The translations under genes and the position numbers were made by a program. Below, one piece after another: positions 9,990 to 19,236 of a DNA stretch of 64,000 bases. The stretch is from Thermoanaerobaculia bacterium (lineage in GTDB: Bacteria > Acidobacteriota > Thermoanaerobaculia > Multivoradales > JAIOJS01). Each line of letters starts with the position of its first letter. Position 1 is the stretch's first letter. The notes beneath the pieces are model-generated. The model was not told the DNA's origin and searched no databases. It saw nothing but the letters and a program-made list of their open reading frames with translations. Where the stretch lies: NCBI GenBank assembly GCA_030429235.1, contig JAUIDB010000003.1, forward strand, positions 124,001 through 188,000, given 5' to 3'.

Positions 9990-12374
9990 ATGGGAAAGAT
10001 ACGGGTACAGGACCTGGCGCGCACCATCAACATGGACGCCCAGGACCTCATTTTCAAGCTCCGGTCCATCGGAGTGCGGGTCGAGGGTGAAGACGCGCTG
10101 GTCGAGACCGACATCCTGAAGGCCGTGTTGCAGGGCAAGAAGCTCGCGGCACCGCGTGAGGTGATCGTGCGCGACGAGGAGTCTCCGGCGAGTTCACCGC
10201 CCCCCCGGCGCACCCAGCCAGGTCGCCGCACCCCGAGCTATCCACCGCGACCGTCCCGACCCCGGACGCAGATCGTCACCAGCGACCCGAAGATCCCCAC
10301 GATCCCGACGCGCCAAAAGCCGGTGGCCAAGGCAGAGCCAGCTCCCGCCCCGGCGGAAACGAAGGCGGCTCCCAAGAGCGCGCCGCCGGCCTCGGAGAAG
10401 CCGAAGACCAAGGAGAAGAAACCTCGGCCGAGCGAAGAGCCACAAGAGGACCTTCACGCCTACATCGGCAAGATCGACGAGGACAAGATCGACGAGGTTG
10501 TCGAAGAGGTTCAGGCGGCCCAGAAGGGTCCGAGCCGTCGGGCTCGGCGCGCCGATCGGAAGGAAGCCGCGAAGAGCGGTGCGGTCACCGTGCCCGCCGC
10601 CACCACCGAGGGCACGGTCACGATCGTCGAGAACATGACGGTGCGCGACTTCTCCGACAAGCTGGGAATCAAGTCCAAAGACCTCATCAAGAAGCTGTTC
10701 GAGCGCGGCATCATGGCCAATATCAACCACGTGCTGAGCCCCGAACTCGCCGAGGAGCTCGGCATCGAGTTCGGGGTCGAGACCAAACTCGTCAGCTTCG
10801 AGGAAGAGGTCCAGATCCAGCAGGTCGAATCCCTGGGGACCGAAGCGAAGGCCGAGGGCACCGAGCCGCGAGCGCCCGTGGTCACCATCATGGGCCACGT
10901 CGACCACGGTAAGACCACCCTGCTCGACACCATCCGTTCGGCCCGCGTAGCCGAGTCGGAAGCGGGTGGGATCACCCAGCACATCGCCGCCTACGAGGCC
11001 GAGTCGGACGGTCGCAAGCTGGTCTTCCTCGACACCCCGGGCCACGAGGCCTTCACCCAGCTGCGGGCTCGAGGCGCCAGTGCCACGGACATCGTGGTGC
11101 TGGTGGTCGCCGCCGACGATGGCGTGATGCCCCAGACCCTGGAGGCGATCGACCACGCCAACGCCGCTGACGTTCCGCTGTTGGTGGCGATCAACAAGAT
11201 CGACAAGAACAACGCCAATCCGGACCGCGTCAAGACCGAACTCTCGGAACGGGGACTGACGGCCGAGGAATGGGGCGGCGATACCATCATGGTACCGATC
11301 TCGGCGCTCAAGAACGAAGGCATCGACAACCTACTGGAGATGATCCTCCTGACGGCGGACATCCAGGAACTCACCTGCACCCCTGAGCTACCCGGTCAAG
11401 GCGTGGTGCTCGAAGCACGCAAGGAGGTCGGCCGCGGCATCATCGCGACCATCCTCGTCCAGGACGGGGGCGTGTCGGTCGGCGACACCTTCGTCGCTGG
11501 CGCGACCTGGGGTCGTGTCCGCTCGATGGTCAACGACCTCGGCAAGCGCATGAAGCAGGTCGGACCGGCGACTCCGGTCGAGGTCACCGGTTTCCAAGAG
11601 GTACCGGACGCCGGCGATCTGTTCCAGGTGGTGATGGAAGAGTCGAAGGCTCGCAGCATCGCCGAGTTCCGACAGCAGGAACAGCGGCGCAAGGAGCTCG
11701 CTCCGGCCCACGGCAAGCTGTCGCTCGAGCAACTCTTCAGCCGAATCCAGGAAGGCGACGTCAAGGAACTTCCGGTCGTCGTCAAAGCCGACGTCCAGGG
11801 TTCCGTCGAGGTGCTGCGCGATACCCTTGCCAAGCTCGGCAGCGAAAAGGTCCAGGTCAAGATGATCCGCGGTTCCGTCGGTGCGATCACCACCAACGAC
11901 GTGCTGCTCGCCTCGTCCTCCGACGCCATCATCATCGGTTTCAACGTTCGTCCCGAGCGCAACGCGGCCGATCTGGCCGAGAAGGAGGGAGTCGATATCC
12001 GGCTCCACACGATCATCTACGAGTTGACCGACGAGTTGACGAAGGCGATGGTCGGCCTGCTCGATCCCACCTTCCGTGAGGTAACTAATGGTCGCGCCGA
12101 AGTGCGGGAGCTGTTCAAGATCCCGCGCATCGGACAGATTGCAGGCTGCCATGTCATCGAGGGCACGATTCCTCGCAACGCATCGGCCCGTCTGCTCCGC
12201 GACAACGTCGTGGTCCACGATGGCAAAATCGCTTCGCTGCGGCGGTTCAAGGACGACGCGAGCGAAGTGCGTACCGGATTCGACTGTGGTATCGGACTCG
12301 AGAGATACCAGGACTTCAAGCCGGGCGACATCATCGAAGCCTATTCACAGGAAGAGGTCGCACAGACTCTCTGA
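9990..12374 (+). CDS. infB: Translation initiation factor IF-2
   Basis: A 794-residue GTPase that places initiator tRNA on the ribosome. There is an N-terminal IF2_N module (1-50), then a Pro/Ala/Lys-rich linker (about 60-150) and a second IF2_N-like module ([19 protein letters not shown], about 218-265). The G domain has [12 protein letters not shown] near 301, DTPGHEAF and NKID, and beta-barrel and C-terminal domains follow. The second half is strongly conserved and the linker variable, as usual. It lies 61 nt after nusA. Confidence 0.97.
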   Translation: MGKIRVQDLARTINMDAQDLIFKLRSIGVRVEGEDALVETDILKAVLQGKKLAAPREVIVRDEESPASSPPPRRTQPGRRTPSYPPRPSRPRTQIVTSDPKIPTIPTRQKPVAKAEPAPAPAETKAAPKSAPPASEKPKTKEKKPRPSEEPQEDLHAYIGKIDEDKIDEVVEEVQAAQKGPSRRARRADRKEAAKSGAVTVPAATTEGTVTIVENMTVRDFSDKLGIKSKDLIKKLFERGIMANINHVLSPELAEELGIEFGVETKLVSFEEEVQIQQVESLGTEAKAEGTEPRAPVVTIMGHVDHGKTTLLDTIRSARVAESEAGGITQHIAAYEAESDGRKLVFLDTPGHEAFTQLRARGASATDIVVLVVAADDGVMPQTLEAIDHANAADVPLLVAINKIDKNNANPDRVKTELSERGLTAEEWGGDTIMVPISALKNEGIDNLLEMILLTADIQELTCTPELPGQGVVLEARKEVGRGIIATILVQDGGVSVGDTFVAGATWGRVRSMVNDLGKRMKQVGPATPVEVTGFQEVPDAGDLFQVVMEESKARSIAEFRQQEQRRKELAPAHGKLSLEQLFSRIQEGDVKELPVVVKADVQGSVEVLRDTLAKLGSEKVQVKMIRGSVGAITTNDVLLASSSDAIIIGFNVRPERNAADLAEKEGVDIRLHTIIYELTDELTKAMVGLLDPTFREVTNGRAEVRELFKIPRIGQIAGCHVIEGTIPRNASARLLRDNVVVHDGKIASLRRFKDDASEVRTGFDCGIGLERYQDFKPGDIIEAYSQEEVAQTL

Positions 12375-12449
12375 GCCGCCTCGCCCTGACTCCCACAGAT
12401 TCCCCGGTCGCTAGGTCTGCGGACCGACCGACCACATGACTCCACAGCT

Positions 12450-12740
12450 ATGGTTCTCGGGCTTCTCACCTTCGAGCTGCACATTCCGCACGCGCGGAGC
12501 CTGAAGGAGAAGCGCCGCGTGGTGCGGGCGGTCGTCGACCGTGTCCACCGTCGCTACCGAGCTTCGGTGATCGAGTCCGATCACCACGATCTCCACCAGC
12601 GCGCCGCCATCGCCGTCGCCCTGCTAGCCCAGAACGAAACCGAGATTCTCACCATGTTCCAGAACCTCCGATCGACCGTTGAGCTCTCCGAGGCTCGGAT
12701 CGCTCTGTGGGACGAGAGGATCCTCCAGGAGGCCCTATGA
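12450..12740 (+). CDS. DUF503 family protein
   Basis: A 96-residue protein that begins MVLGLLTFELHIPHARSLKE, the signature of the DUF503 family (YlxP in Bacillus), with conserved ESDHHDLHQRAAIAVALL in the middle. Genes of this family commonly sit between infB and rbfA, as here. The function is not established; position suggests a role in ribosome or RNA metabolism. The stop overlaps the rbfA start (ATGA), so the two are probably translated together. Confidence 0.9.
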   Translation: MVLGLLTFELHIPHARSLKEKRRVVRAVVDRVHRRYRASVIESDHHDLHQRAAIAVALLAQNETEILTMFQNLRSTVELSEARIALWDERILQEAL

Positions 12741-13120
12741 GCCGTCGCACCGACCGCGTCGCCGACCTTCTCCGCAAAGAGCTCTCGGTGATCCTTCTCC
12801 GCGAAGTATCCGATCCGCGCATCCGGCTCGCTACGCTGAGCGAAGTCAGCGTCACTCCCAACCTGGAATGGGCCAGAATCTCGGTTTCGGTACTCGGCGA
12901 CGAGGCCGAGCGGGACGCCTGCCTCGAAGCGTTGGGACGAGCTACCGGCTTTCTCCGTACTTTGCTCGGACGCCGCCTCGAACTGCGCACCATCCCCAAG
13001 CTCGAGTTCCGTCTCGACCGTGGAGCCGAGTACTCCCTGCACATGTCGCAGCTCCTGGACGAGCTGGTTCCTCGCGAGGACCTTGGCGACGCCGGCCCTG
13101 ACTCCCTGGAGGAAGAGTGA
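12737..13120 (+). CDS. rbfA: 30S ribosome-binding factor RbfA
   Basis: About 127 residues from the ATG at 12737, chosen because AGGAGG lies at 12727-12732 and the ATG overlaps the DUF503 stop. An upstream ATG at 12707 would fall inside DUF503. Family features are RTDRVADLLRKELSVIL at the N-terminus, DPRIRLATLSEVSVTPNL and the C-terminal LEFRLDRGAEYSLHM. RbfA binds the 30S subunit during late 16S rRNA maturation and cold adaptation. The tail is acidic. Confidence 0.95.
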   Translation: MSRRTDRVADLLRKELSVILLREVSDPRIRLATLSEVSVTPNLEWARISVSVLGDEAERDACLEALGRATGFLRTLLGRRLELRTIPKLEFRLDRGAEYSLHMSQLLDELVPREDLGDAGPDSLEEE

Positions 13121-14085
13121 TCCACCCGCCTTCGACCCTGCTCGACGCCATCACCAGTGGCGAGAGCTTTCTCGTCACCAGCCATCAGAATCCCGACGGA
13201 GACGCAATCGGCTCGGGATTGGCCACCGCGAGAGCACTTCGGCAGCTGGGCAAGCAGGTGACCCTCTGGTATCGCGATCCCGTCCCTACGGTCTACGGCA
13301 CCCTGCCCGACATCGAGCACCTGCACCTGGGTACGACCCCACCCACCGGTTTTCCACACGCCTTCGACCGAGTGATCACTCTGGAGTGTCCGAGCCTGGC
13401 GCGATGTGGGCTCGAGGAACATCTCGAAGGTCTCGACATCCTCAACATCGACCACCACCTCGGCAACGACGACTACGGTGTCGTGAACTGGGTCGACACG
13501 GAGGCTCCGTCGCTCGGCGAGCTGTTGTCGCACCTCTTCCGGGAATTGGGAGTCGCCCTCGACGAAGCGACCGCCACCCTGCTCTACCTGACCATCGTGA
13601 CCGACACGGGCGGGTTCCGCTTCTCTAACGCTACCGACCGTGCCTTCGATGCCGCGGCCGGACTCGTCCGCGCCGGCGCCCGACCCGAGCAGGTGTCGCT
13701 GTGGCTCTATGAGAGCCAACCCCCCGCTGCTCTGCGTCTGCTCGCCGAGATGCTGCCCACCATCGACCTCCACGGCGACGGACGGGTGGCCACGGCGCTG
13801 CTGACCGGCGAGATGTTCGAACGAGCCGGTGCGAGCCGAGGCGACGCCGAGGGGCTGATCGACTATCCCCGGTCGATCGCCGGCGTGGAGGGAGTGGCCC
13901 TCCTGCGTGAGATCGGCCCCGACCAGTACAAGGCGTCCCTGCGATCCCGGGGCGAGGTCGATGTCGAGAAGGTCGCCAGCCGCCACGGAGGGGGCGGACA
14001 CCGCAACGCCGCCGGCTGCGTGCTGCACGGCAATCCTGACGAAGTCCGCCAACAGATCGCAGGCGAGTTGCTCAATATTCTCTGA
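13117..14085 (+). CDS. nrnA: DHH/DHHA1 phosphoesterase, NrnA-like nano-RNase/pAp phosphatase
   Basis: A 322-residue DHH-family enzyme. The GTG start at 13117 overlaps the rbfA stop (GTGA). Motifs are SHQNPDGDAIGSGLA (about 22-36), LNIDHHLGNDDYG (the DHH motif, about 108-120), TDTGGFRFSNAT (about 165) and, in the DHHA1 domain, GGGGHRNAAGC near 290. NrnA-type proteins degrade oligoribonucleotides of 2-5 nt and remove the 3' phosphate of pAp. The place between rbfA and truB is the standard one in many phyla. Confidence 0.93.
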   Translation: MIHPPSTLLDAITSGESFLVTSHQNPDGDAIGSGLATARALRQLGKQVTLWYRDPVPTVYGTLPDIEHLHLGTTPPTGFPHAFDRVITLECPSLARCGLEEHLEGLDILNIDHHLGNDDYGVVNWVDTEAPSLGELLSHLFRELGVALDEATATLLYLTIVTDTGGFRFSNATDRAFDAAAGLVRAGARPEQVSLWLYESQPPAALRLLAEMLPTIDLHGDGRVATALLTGEMFERAGASRGDAEGLIDYPRSIAGVEGVALLREIGPDQYKASLRSRGEVDVEKVASRHGGGGHRNAAGCVLHGNPDEVRQQIAGELLNIL

Positions 14086-14094
14086 GGTTGTCCG

Positions 14095-15003
14095 ATGCTC
14101 GATGGATTGCTACTGATCGATAAAGACCCCGGAATGACGTCACACGACGTCGTGCAGCGAGTCCGGCGCTTGATCCACCAGAAGAAGGTGGGTCACTGCG
14201 GAACGTTGGACCCCGACGCGACGGGGCTCCTCATTCTCACCCTTGGCAAAGCCACCCGTCTCACCCGGTTCTTCATTCAGGCCCCCAAGGTCTACGAGGG
14301 CACCGTACGGTTCGGCCTCAGCACCGACACCTACGACGCCGCCGGAGAGATCACGGCCGAAGGCGACACGGGTGCCCTGACCATGGACCGCCTGCGAGTC
14401 GCGATGGAGGAACTTACGGGGACCTACCCTCAAACGCCGCCGCCCTTCTGCGCCAAGAAGGTGAAGGGCGTCCGGTTCTACGAACTGGCCCGGCGAGGCG
14501 AGGAGGTGCCGGTCGTGGCCAAGGAGATCACGGTCCACCGCTTCGAGCCGAAGGGCGAGCTCGCCGAGGACCGCCTCCCGTTCGAACTGGCCTGCGGTTC
14601 GGGAACCTACGCTCGCACGCTGGCTCACGAACTCGGAGCCAAGTGCGACTGCCCGTCCCACCTCGAAACCCTGCGTCGGACCTCGATCGGAAACTTCGCT
14701 TTGGACCAGGCGGCGACCCTGGCGCAACTGGCGGAAGCGGTCGAGACCAACGAACCCCCTGCGGGTTGGATCCCGTTCGACGCCATCGAACTGCCCTTCC
14801 AGCAGCTCACGACCGATGCCCAGCAGGAGCGGCGGCTGCGACACGGTCAGACCATCATCCTTCGTCAACTCGAGGGCGAAGAGGGGGACTGGATCAAGCT
14901 CGTCAACCCCAGTGGACAGTTCATCGCCGTGGGCAGCGTCAACGAACGGATCGGCGAGGCTGGAGTCGGCGTCGTTCAGCCGAGAATCGTCTTCAATCCC
15001 TGA
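14095..15003 (+). CDS. truB: tRNA pseudouridine(55) synthase TruB
   Basis: A 302-residue TruB. The N-terminus LLLIDKDPGMTSHDVVQRVR is followed by VGHCGTLDPDATGLLIL with the catalytic Asp (about 39-43). Later conserved segments are YEGTVRFGLSTDTYDA, PPPFCAKKVKGVRFYELAR, and GTYARTLAHELG near 183. It makes pseudouridine 55 in the T loop of tRNAs. The gene follows nrnA by 9 nt. The C-terminal PUA-like part is present (from about 240). Confidence 0.96.
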   Translation: MLDGLLLIDKDPGMTSHDVVQRVRRLIHQKKVGHCGTLDPDATGLLILTLGKATRLTRFFIQAPKVYEGTVRFGLSTDTYDAAGEITAEGDTGALTMDRLRVAMEELTGTYPQTPPPFCAKKVKGVRFYELARRGEEVPVVAKEITVHRFEPKGELAEDRLPFELACGSGTYARTLAHELGAKCDCPSHLETLRRTSIGNFALDQAATLAQLAEAVETNEPPAGWIPFDAIELPFQQLTTDAQQERRLRHGQTIILRQLEGEEGDWIKLVNPSGQFIAVGSVNERIGEAGVGVVQPRIVFNP

Positions 15004-15051
15004 CCCCAGGACTCACTTTTCGACGCCCCCCCCTTACTCACGCAAATCTGC

Positions 15052-15057
15052 TATTAT
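15052..15057 (+). promoter_or_regulatory. Possible -10 element of an rpsO promoter
   Basis: TATTAT lies 50 nt upstream of the rpsO start in an otherwise GC-rich gap after truB. No convincing -35 is seen at the right distance, so this could be an activator-dependent promoter or chance. AGGAGG at 15093-15098 is a strong ribosome-binding site for the TTG start of rpsO. Confidence 0.3.
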
Positions 15058-15106
15058 CCGCGGCTGGATGAGTGTATAGAGAAGAAGCGTTTAGGAGGAT
15101 ATACCC

Positions 15107-15376
15107 TTGGCACAAACCACCGAAATGAAGGCACAGACCATCACCGAGTTTCAGAGGCACGACGGCGACACCGGGTCGCCCGAGGTTCAGATCGCCCTGC
15201 TGACTCGCCGCATCGTCGAACTCACCGAGCACTTCAAGACCCACAAGAAGGACCACCACGGCCGTCGTGGTCTGCTCAAGCTGGTCGGACGACGCCGTCG
15301 TCTGCTCGACTACCTTCGCCACCAGAACCTCGCCAGCTACCGCGAGACCATCGCGGCGCTCGGCATCCGCAAGTAG
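15107..15376 (+). CDS. rpsO: Small ribosomal subunit protein uS15
   Basis: An 89-residue protein, the usual S15 length. It starts at a TTG (15107) with AGGAGG 8 nt upstream, which fixes the start. The signature [19 protein letters not shown] is at about 17-35 and [18 protein letters not shown] at about 53-70. S15 binds the central domain of 16S rRNA and nucleates platform assembly. It is followed by pnp, the order found in many bacteria. Confidence 0.97.
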   Translation: MAQTTEMKAQTITEFQRHDGDTGSPEVQIALLTRRIVELTEHFKTHKKDHHGRRGLLKLVGRRRRLLDYLRHQNLASYRETIAALGIRK

Positions 15377-15489
15377 TTTGCGGTTCGGGATACCGGCGGC
15401 GCCGGGCCCGAGGGTCGAGCGGTCTATCGGACCGGCTCACCCTCCCCCGCCGCGAGGTCCCGACTTTCCAGGCTGACGCCTGACCCATT

Positions 15490-15575
15490 GACTCGTTCGA
15501 GTCGAATCGGGCCACCGCAGCGTGCGGTAGCCCCTACGCAGTTCGCCGGCTGGCACCGAAGCGTGGACGCCGGCG
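15490..15575 (+). promoter_or_regulatory. Tandem hairpins in the rpsO-pnp intergenic region
   Basis: The 251-nt gap between rpsO and pnp contains three strong potential stems in series: GACTCG-TT-CGAGTC at 15490-15503; a 10-nt arm at 15510-15519 pairing with 15523-15532 with one mismatch; and CGCCGGC at 15544-15550 pairing with 15569-15575. In E. coli the same gap holds an RNase III-processed stem through which PNPase represses its own synthesis. A similar role here is inference. There is no T run, so these are not intrinsic terminators. Confidence 0.4.
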
Positions 15576-15627
15576 CATTATTGAGGTCCGCAACGCACGG
15601 GCGCGCGGACAAACCAAGGAAAACCGA

Positions 15628-17895
15628 ATGATCCACACAAAAGAGATCAAGATCGGCAACGGGACCATGGTCCTCGAAACCGGCCGGATGGCCCGACAGG
15701 CCGACGGATCCGTCACGATGCGACTGGGCGATACCGTCGTCCTCGCCACCGCCTGCATGGCCAAGGGAGACGGCCGCAAGCGCGACTTCCTCCCCCTCAC
15801 CGTCGACTACCGAGAGTACAGCTCTGCCGCAGGTCGCATCCCCGGGGGCTTCTTCAAGCGCGAAGGCCGACCGACCGAGAAGGAGATCATCACCTCCCGC
15901 CTGATCGATCGGCCCCTCCGCCCCCTCTTCCCCGAGGGCTACTACAACGAGACCCAGATCATCTCCTTCGTGCAGTCTGCCGACGGCGAGAACGATCCCG
16001 ACATCCTCGCTCTGAACGCGGCATCATCGGCCCTGGCCCTCTCCGACATCCCGTTCTACCATCCGATCGGCGCCGTCCGGGTCGGCATGATCGATGGCGA
16101 GTTGATCATGAACCCGACCAACAGCGAGCGGGACATCTCCGAACTCGACCTGATCGTGGCCGGCACGCGTGATGCCGTCGCCATGGTCGAGGCTGCGGCC
16201 TGCGAACTGGCCGAAGACCAGATCCTCGACGCGATCTTCGCGGCCCACGAGGAGATCCAGAAGGTCCTCGACGCCCAGGTAGAACTGTTCCGCGCCATGG
16301 GGCTGCAGAAGCCCTCGTGGGAGGTCGAGCCTCCTTACTCGGCCGAGCAGTACGCAGAGCTGAAGACCCGACTCTACGAGCCGCTCAAGGACGCCCTGAA
16401 CCAACCGGGCGACAAGTTCCAGCGCAAGGCCAACTCGAGCGCCGTGGTCAACGGCTACCTCGAGACCCTGCCGGAAGAAGACGAGGACCTGCGCGGGTCG
16501 GTCAAGAAGGCACTGCACGACATGGAGGAAGAGATCCTCCGGGACTGCGTGCTCAACAACCGACGCCGCTTCGACGGTCGGAGCCTGGACGAGATCCGGG
16601 ACATCTCGATCGAGATTGGCTTGTTGCCCCGCACCCACGGCTCCGCCCTGTTTACGCGAGGCGAGACTCAGGCTCTGGTCACGACCACGCTCGGGACGGG
16701 CCGGGACGCTCAGATCATCGAAGAGTACGAAGGTGAGAGCAAGCAGAAGTTCCTGCTGCACTACAACTTCCCGCCCTTCTCGGTGGGTGAGGTCCGGTTC
16801 CTGCGTGGCCCCGGACGCCGCGAGATCGGTCACGGCGTTCTCGCCCGTCGGGCCCTGACCCCGCTGCTGCCCGCCGACGACGACTTCGCGTACACCGTGC
16901 GCGTCGTCTCCGACATCATGGAGTCCAACGGATCCTCCTCGATGGCCACCGTATGCGGCGGCTCACTGGCTCTGTTCGACGCCGGAGTCCCGATGGAGTC
17001 GCCGGTCGCCGGCGTCGCCATGGGCCTGATCAAGTCGGACGACGACTTCGCGGTCCTTTCCGACATCGCCGGCGCCGAGGATCACTTCGGCGACATGGAC
17101 TTCAAGGTCGCCGGTACCCGCGACGGGATCACCGCCCTCCAGATGGATATCAAGATCAAGGGCGTGACTCGCGAGATCATGGCGCAAGCTCTGACGCAAG
17201 CTCAGGCTGGTCGCTACCACATCCTCGACAAGATGGAGCAGGCGATCGCGTCCCCTCGCACCGACCTGTCGCAGCACGCCCCGCGGCTGCACGTGGTCGA
17301 CGTGCCGGTCGACAAGATCCGCGACATCATCGGTCCCGGCGGAAAGACCATTCGGTCGATCACCGAGGAAACCGGATGCGACATCGAGGTCGAGAACGAC
17401 GGCAAGGTCAAGATCTACGCTCCGACCGGTATCGCGGCCGATCGCGCTCGCGACATCATCGAGCGCCTCACCGAGGTTCCCGAGGTCGGCAAGGTCTACA
17501 CCGGACCGGTCCGTCGCATCGAGGCCTTCGGTGCCTTCGTCGAGATCCTTCCCGGCAAGGACGGTCTGCTGCACATCAGCGAGCTCGCCCCCTACCGGGT
17601 CGGCGAGGTGCGGGACATCCTCTCCGAAGGAGACGAAGTCACGGTGAAGGTCCTCGAAGTCGACGAGGGGAGCGGCAAGGTGCGGCTCTCGCGCAAGGCC
17701 GTGATCATGGACGCCCCGGACTTCAATCCCGCCGACTACGAGGGGATGGACGCTCCGGCCCCGCCGCGGCGTGACAACGACCGCGGCGGCCGTGGCGGCT
17801 ACGGTCGCGGTGGCGGTCGAGGCCGTGGCGGTGACCGCGGCGGTCGTGGCGGCGGACGTGGCGGTGATCGCGGCGGCCGCGGTGGGCGCCGTTAG
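15628..17895 (+). CDS. pnp: Polyribonucleotide nucleotidyltransferase (PNPase) with RGG-rich tail
   Basis: A 755-residue PNPase, slightly longer than typical. The two RNase PH domains are present (first about 5-210, second about 310-540, with FLRGPGRREIGHG), joined by the helical linker. A KH domain (IIGPGGKTIRSI, about 565-580) and an S1 domain (VYTGPVRRIEAFGAFVEI, about 620-690) follow. The last 40 or so residues are almost entirely Arg and Gly in RGG/GGRGG repeats with a few Asp and one Tyr. It is a 3'-5' exoribonuclease of the RNA degradosome. The tail may add RNA binding or drive condensation. Confidence 0.97.
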   Translation: MIHTKEIKIGNGTMVLETGRMARQADGSVTMRLGDTVVLATACMAKGDGRKRDFLPLTVDYREYSSAAGRIPGGFFKREGRPTEKEIITSRLIDRPLRPLFPEGYYNETQIISFVQSADGENDPDILALNAASSALALSDIPFYHPIGAVRVGMIDGELIMNPTNSERDISELDLIVAGTRDAVAMVEAAACELAEDQILDAIFAAHEEIQKVLDAQVELFRAMGLQKPSWEVEPPYSAEQYAELKTRLYEPLKDALNQPGDKFQRKANSSAVVNGYLETLPEEDEDLRGSVKKALHDMEEEILRDCVLNNRRRFDGRSLDEIRDISIEIGLLPRTHGSALFTRGETQALVTTTLGTGRDAQIIEEYEGESKQKFLLHYNFPPFSVGEVRFLRGPGRREIGHGVLARRALTPLLPADDDFAYTVRVVSDIMESNGSSSMATVCGGSLALFDAGVPMESPVAGVAMGLIKSDDDFAVLSDIAGAEDHFGDMDFKVAGTRDGITALQMDIKIKGVTREIMAQALTQAQAGRYHILDKMEQAIASPRTDLSQHAPRLHVVDVPVDKIRDIIGPGGKTIRSITEETGCDIEVENDGKVKIYAPTGIAADRARDIIERLTEVPEVGKVYTGPVRRIEAFGAFVEILPGKDGLLHISELAPYRVGEVRDILSEGDEVTVKVLEVDEGSGKVRLSRKAVIMDAPDFNPADYEGMDAPAPPRRDNDRGGRGGYGRGGGRGRGGDRGGRGGGRGGDRGGRGGRR

Positions 17896-17917
17896 GCTCC
17901 TCACAGCCCCCTGAAGG

Positions 17918-17950
17918 AACCCCCGTCGGCTGCGGCCACGGGGGTTTTTT
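17918..17950 (+). terminator. Intrinsic terminator of the pnp transcript
   Basis: AACCCCCGT at 17918-17926 pairs with ACGGGGGTT at 17938-17946. The stem is followed by a run of six T (17945-17950). It lies 23 nt after the pnp stop and 19 nt before the end of the convergent minus-strand gene. Confidence 0.85.
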
Positions 17951-17968
17951 CGTGGTCTCGGGACTCGC

Positions 17969-18292
17969 CTAGGATCCTGATGCCGGTGGATTCGGCCCCG
18001 CGGAGAGCGGCTTCCCGGTCGTCGGATCGATCAACACCTCGTCCGCTCGTCCGCGCTCGAAGCGCACGATGAGATCGGTGAGCACGTGGAGGGCTTCCTC
18101 GATCCCCCGACCGCGTTCCCAGTCGAACTCCCGCGGCGAGAACGGCCAGTGCCGCCCCAGGGGGTCGCGTCCCGCCTGGGTTCCCAACCACTCGATGCGC
18201 CGTAGGAGCCGAGCGACCTCGGGGGCAAACGGCTCCAGACCGTGTCGCCTGAAGTCGGTCAAGGGGTTGTCACCGGGCCTACCGTTGGGCAT
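17969..18292 (-). CDS. Small conserved-type hypothetical protein
   Basis: A 107-residue soluble protein starting MPNGRPGDNPLTDFRRHG. The ATG at 18292 has GAAGGAGG about 6 nt upstream, which selects it over longer in-frame starts. The beginning resembles short bacterial proteins of unknown function that start MPNG-PGDHPLTD; this is recalled similarity, not a search result. Residues 25-80 look helical with several Arg/Glu pairs (RRIEWLGTQAGRDPLGRHW), and the C-terminus is Pro/Gly-rich. It is convergent with pnp and divergent from the Nif3-like gene. No function can be given. Confidence 0.7.
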   Translation of the reverse strand: MPNGRPGDNPLTDFRRHGLEPFAPEVARLLRRIEWLGTQAGRDPLGRHWPFSPREFDWERGRGIEEALHVLTDLIVRFERGRADEVLIDPTTGKPLSAGPNPPASGS

Positions 18293-18424
18293 TCGCGCCC
18301 TCCTTCTCGAGCCTCTCTCGATCGGATGAGGTTTCGACTCTACTCGACACAACAGCCTTGCGCGGCGTCTATTGCCACGGCGGTCCTACCAACCGAACCA
18401 GATCAGCGGTAAGGTTCTCGGACG

Positions 18425-19198
18425 ATGAGCACACACCCGGTTCGCCTCGATGCCCTCGCCCAACACCTCGACGACTACCTCGCCGTGTCCGAGATCTCCG
18501 ACTACGGTCCCAACGGCATCCAAGTGGCCGGTCGTTCCGAGATCCGCAAGCTCGTGACCGGAGTGTCAGCCTGCCAGGCCCTGTTCGATCGCGCCCACCA
18601 AGTCGGCGCCGACTCGATTCTGGTGCACCACGGGATCTTCTGGGACGGGATGCCCTATCCCCTGGTCGGACTGCAGTATCGACGTGTGCGGACCCTGGTC
18701 GAGCACCGTCTCTCGCTGCTCGCCTACCACCTGCCGCTCGATCGACACGGCGAGGTGGGAAACAACGCGGTGGCGGTCGAGCGCCTCGGTTTAATCGAGC
18801 GCGAGCCGTTTGGAGTCCACCAGGGCGTGGCGATTGGCTTTCGGGCTCGACTGCCCGAGCCGATCCCGTTCTCCGCCCTGCTCGAACGACTCGGGGAACT
18901 CTACGGGCAAGAGCCCCTCGGCTTCGCCACCGACCCCGAAGCACCGGTCTCCACCATCGGTATCATCAGCGGCGGCGCGCAAAAGGAACTGCACCAGGCG
19001 ATCGCGGCCGGGCTCGACGTCTTCGTGACCGGCGAGGCCAGCGAGTGGGTGATGAACCTCGCGCTGGAATCCGGGACTCGCTTCGTGAGCTGCGGCCACT
19101 ACGCCACCGAACGGCTGGGCGTGCAGGTACTCGGTGACCACATCGCCGAGCGTTTTGGCCTCGAGGTGGAGTTTATCGACGTGCCCAATCCCGTTTAG
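18425..19198 (+). CDS. Nif3-like dinuclear metal-centre protein
   Basis: A 257-residue member of the Nif3/YqfO/YbgI family of hexameric toroids with a two-metal site. Metal-ligand segments are present: SILVHHGIFWDG (about 62-73), LPLDRHGEVGNN (about 104) and the late pair VTGEASEW and SCGHYATERLGV (about 200-230). The biochemical role is not settled; some members act as GTP cyclohydrolase I type 2-like enzymes or metal regulators. It is 38 nt upstream of the CHAD gene and may share a transcript with it. Confidence 0.92.
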   Translation: MSTHPVRLDALAQHLDDYLAVSEISDYGPNGIQVAGRSEIRKLVTGVSACQALFDRAHQVGADSILVHHGIFWDGMPYPLVGLQYRRVRTLVEHRLSLLAYHLPLDRHGEVGNNAVAVERLGLIEREPFGVHQGVAIGFRARLPEPIPFSALLERLGELYGQEPLGFATDPEAPVSTIGIISGGAQKELHQAIAAGLDVFVTGEASEWVMNLALESGTRFVSCGHYATERLGVQVLGDHIAERFGLEVEFIDVPNPV

Positions 19199-19236
19199 AG
19201 AACCCACGGCTCACCACGCCCCCAGCGACGTTCGCA

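Noticed and set aside
17800-17893. GC-rich tandem repeat at the pnp 3' end as a possible non-coding repeat element
   Set aside because: The repeats keep the pnp frame and encode RGG units up to the stop, so they belong to the protein.
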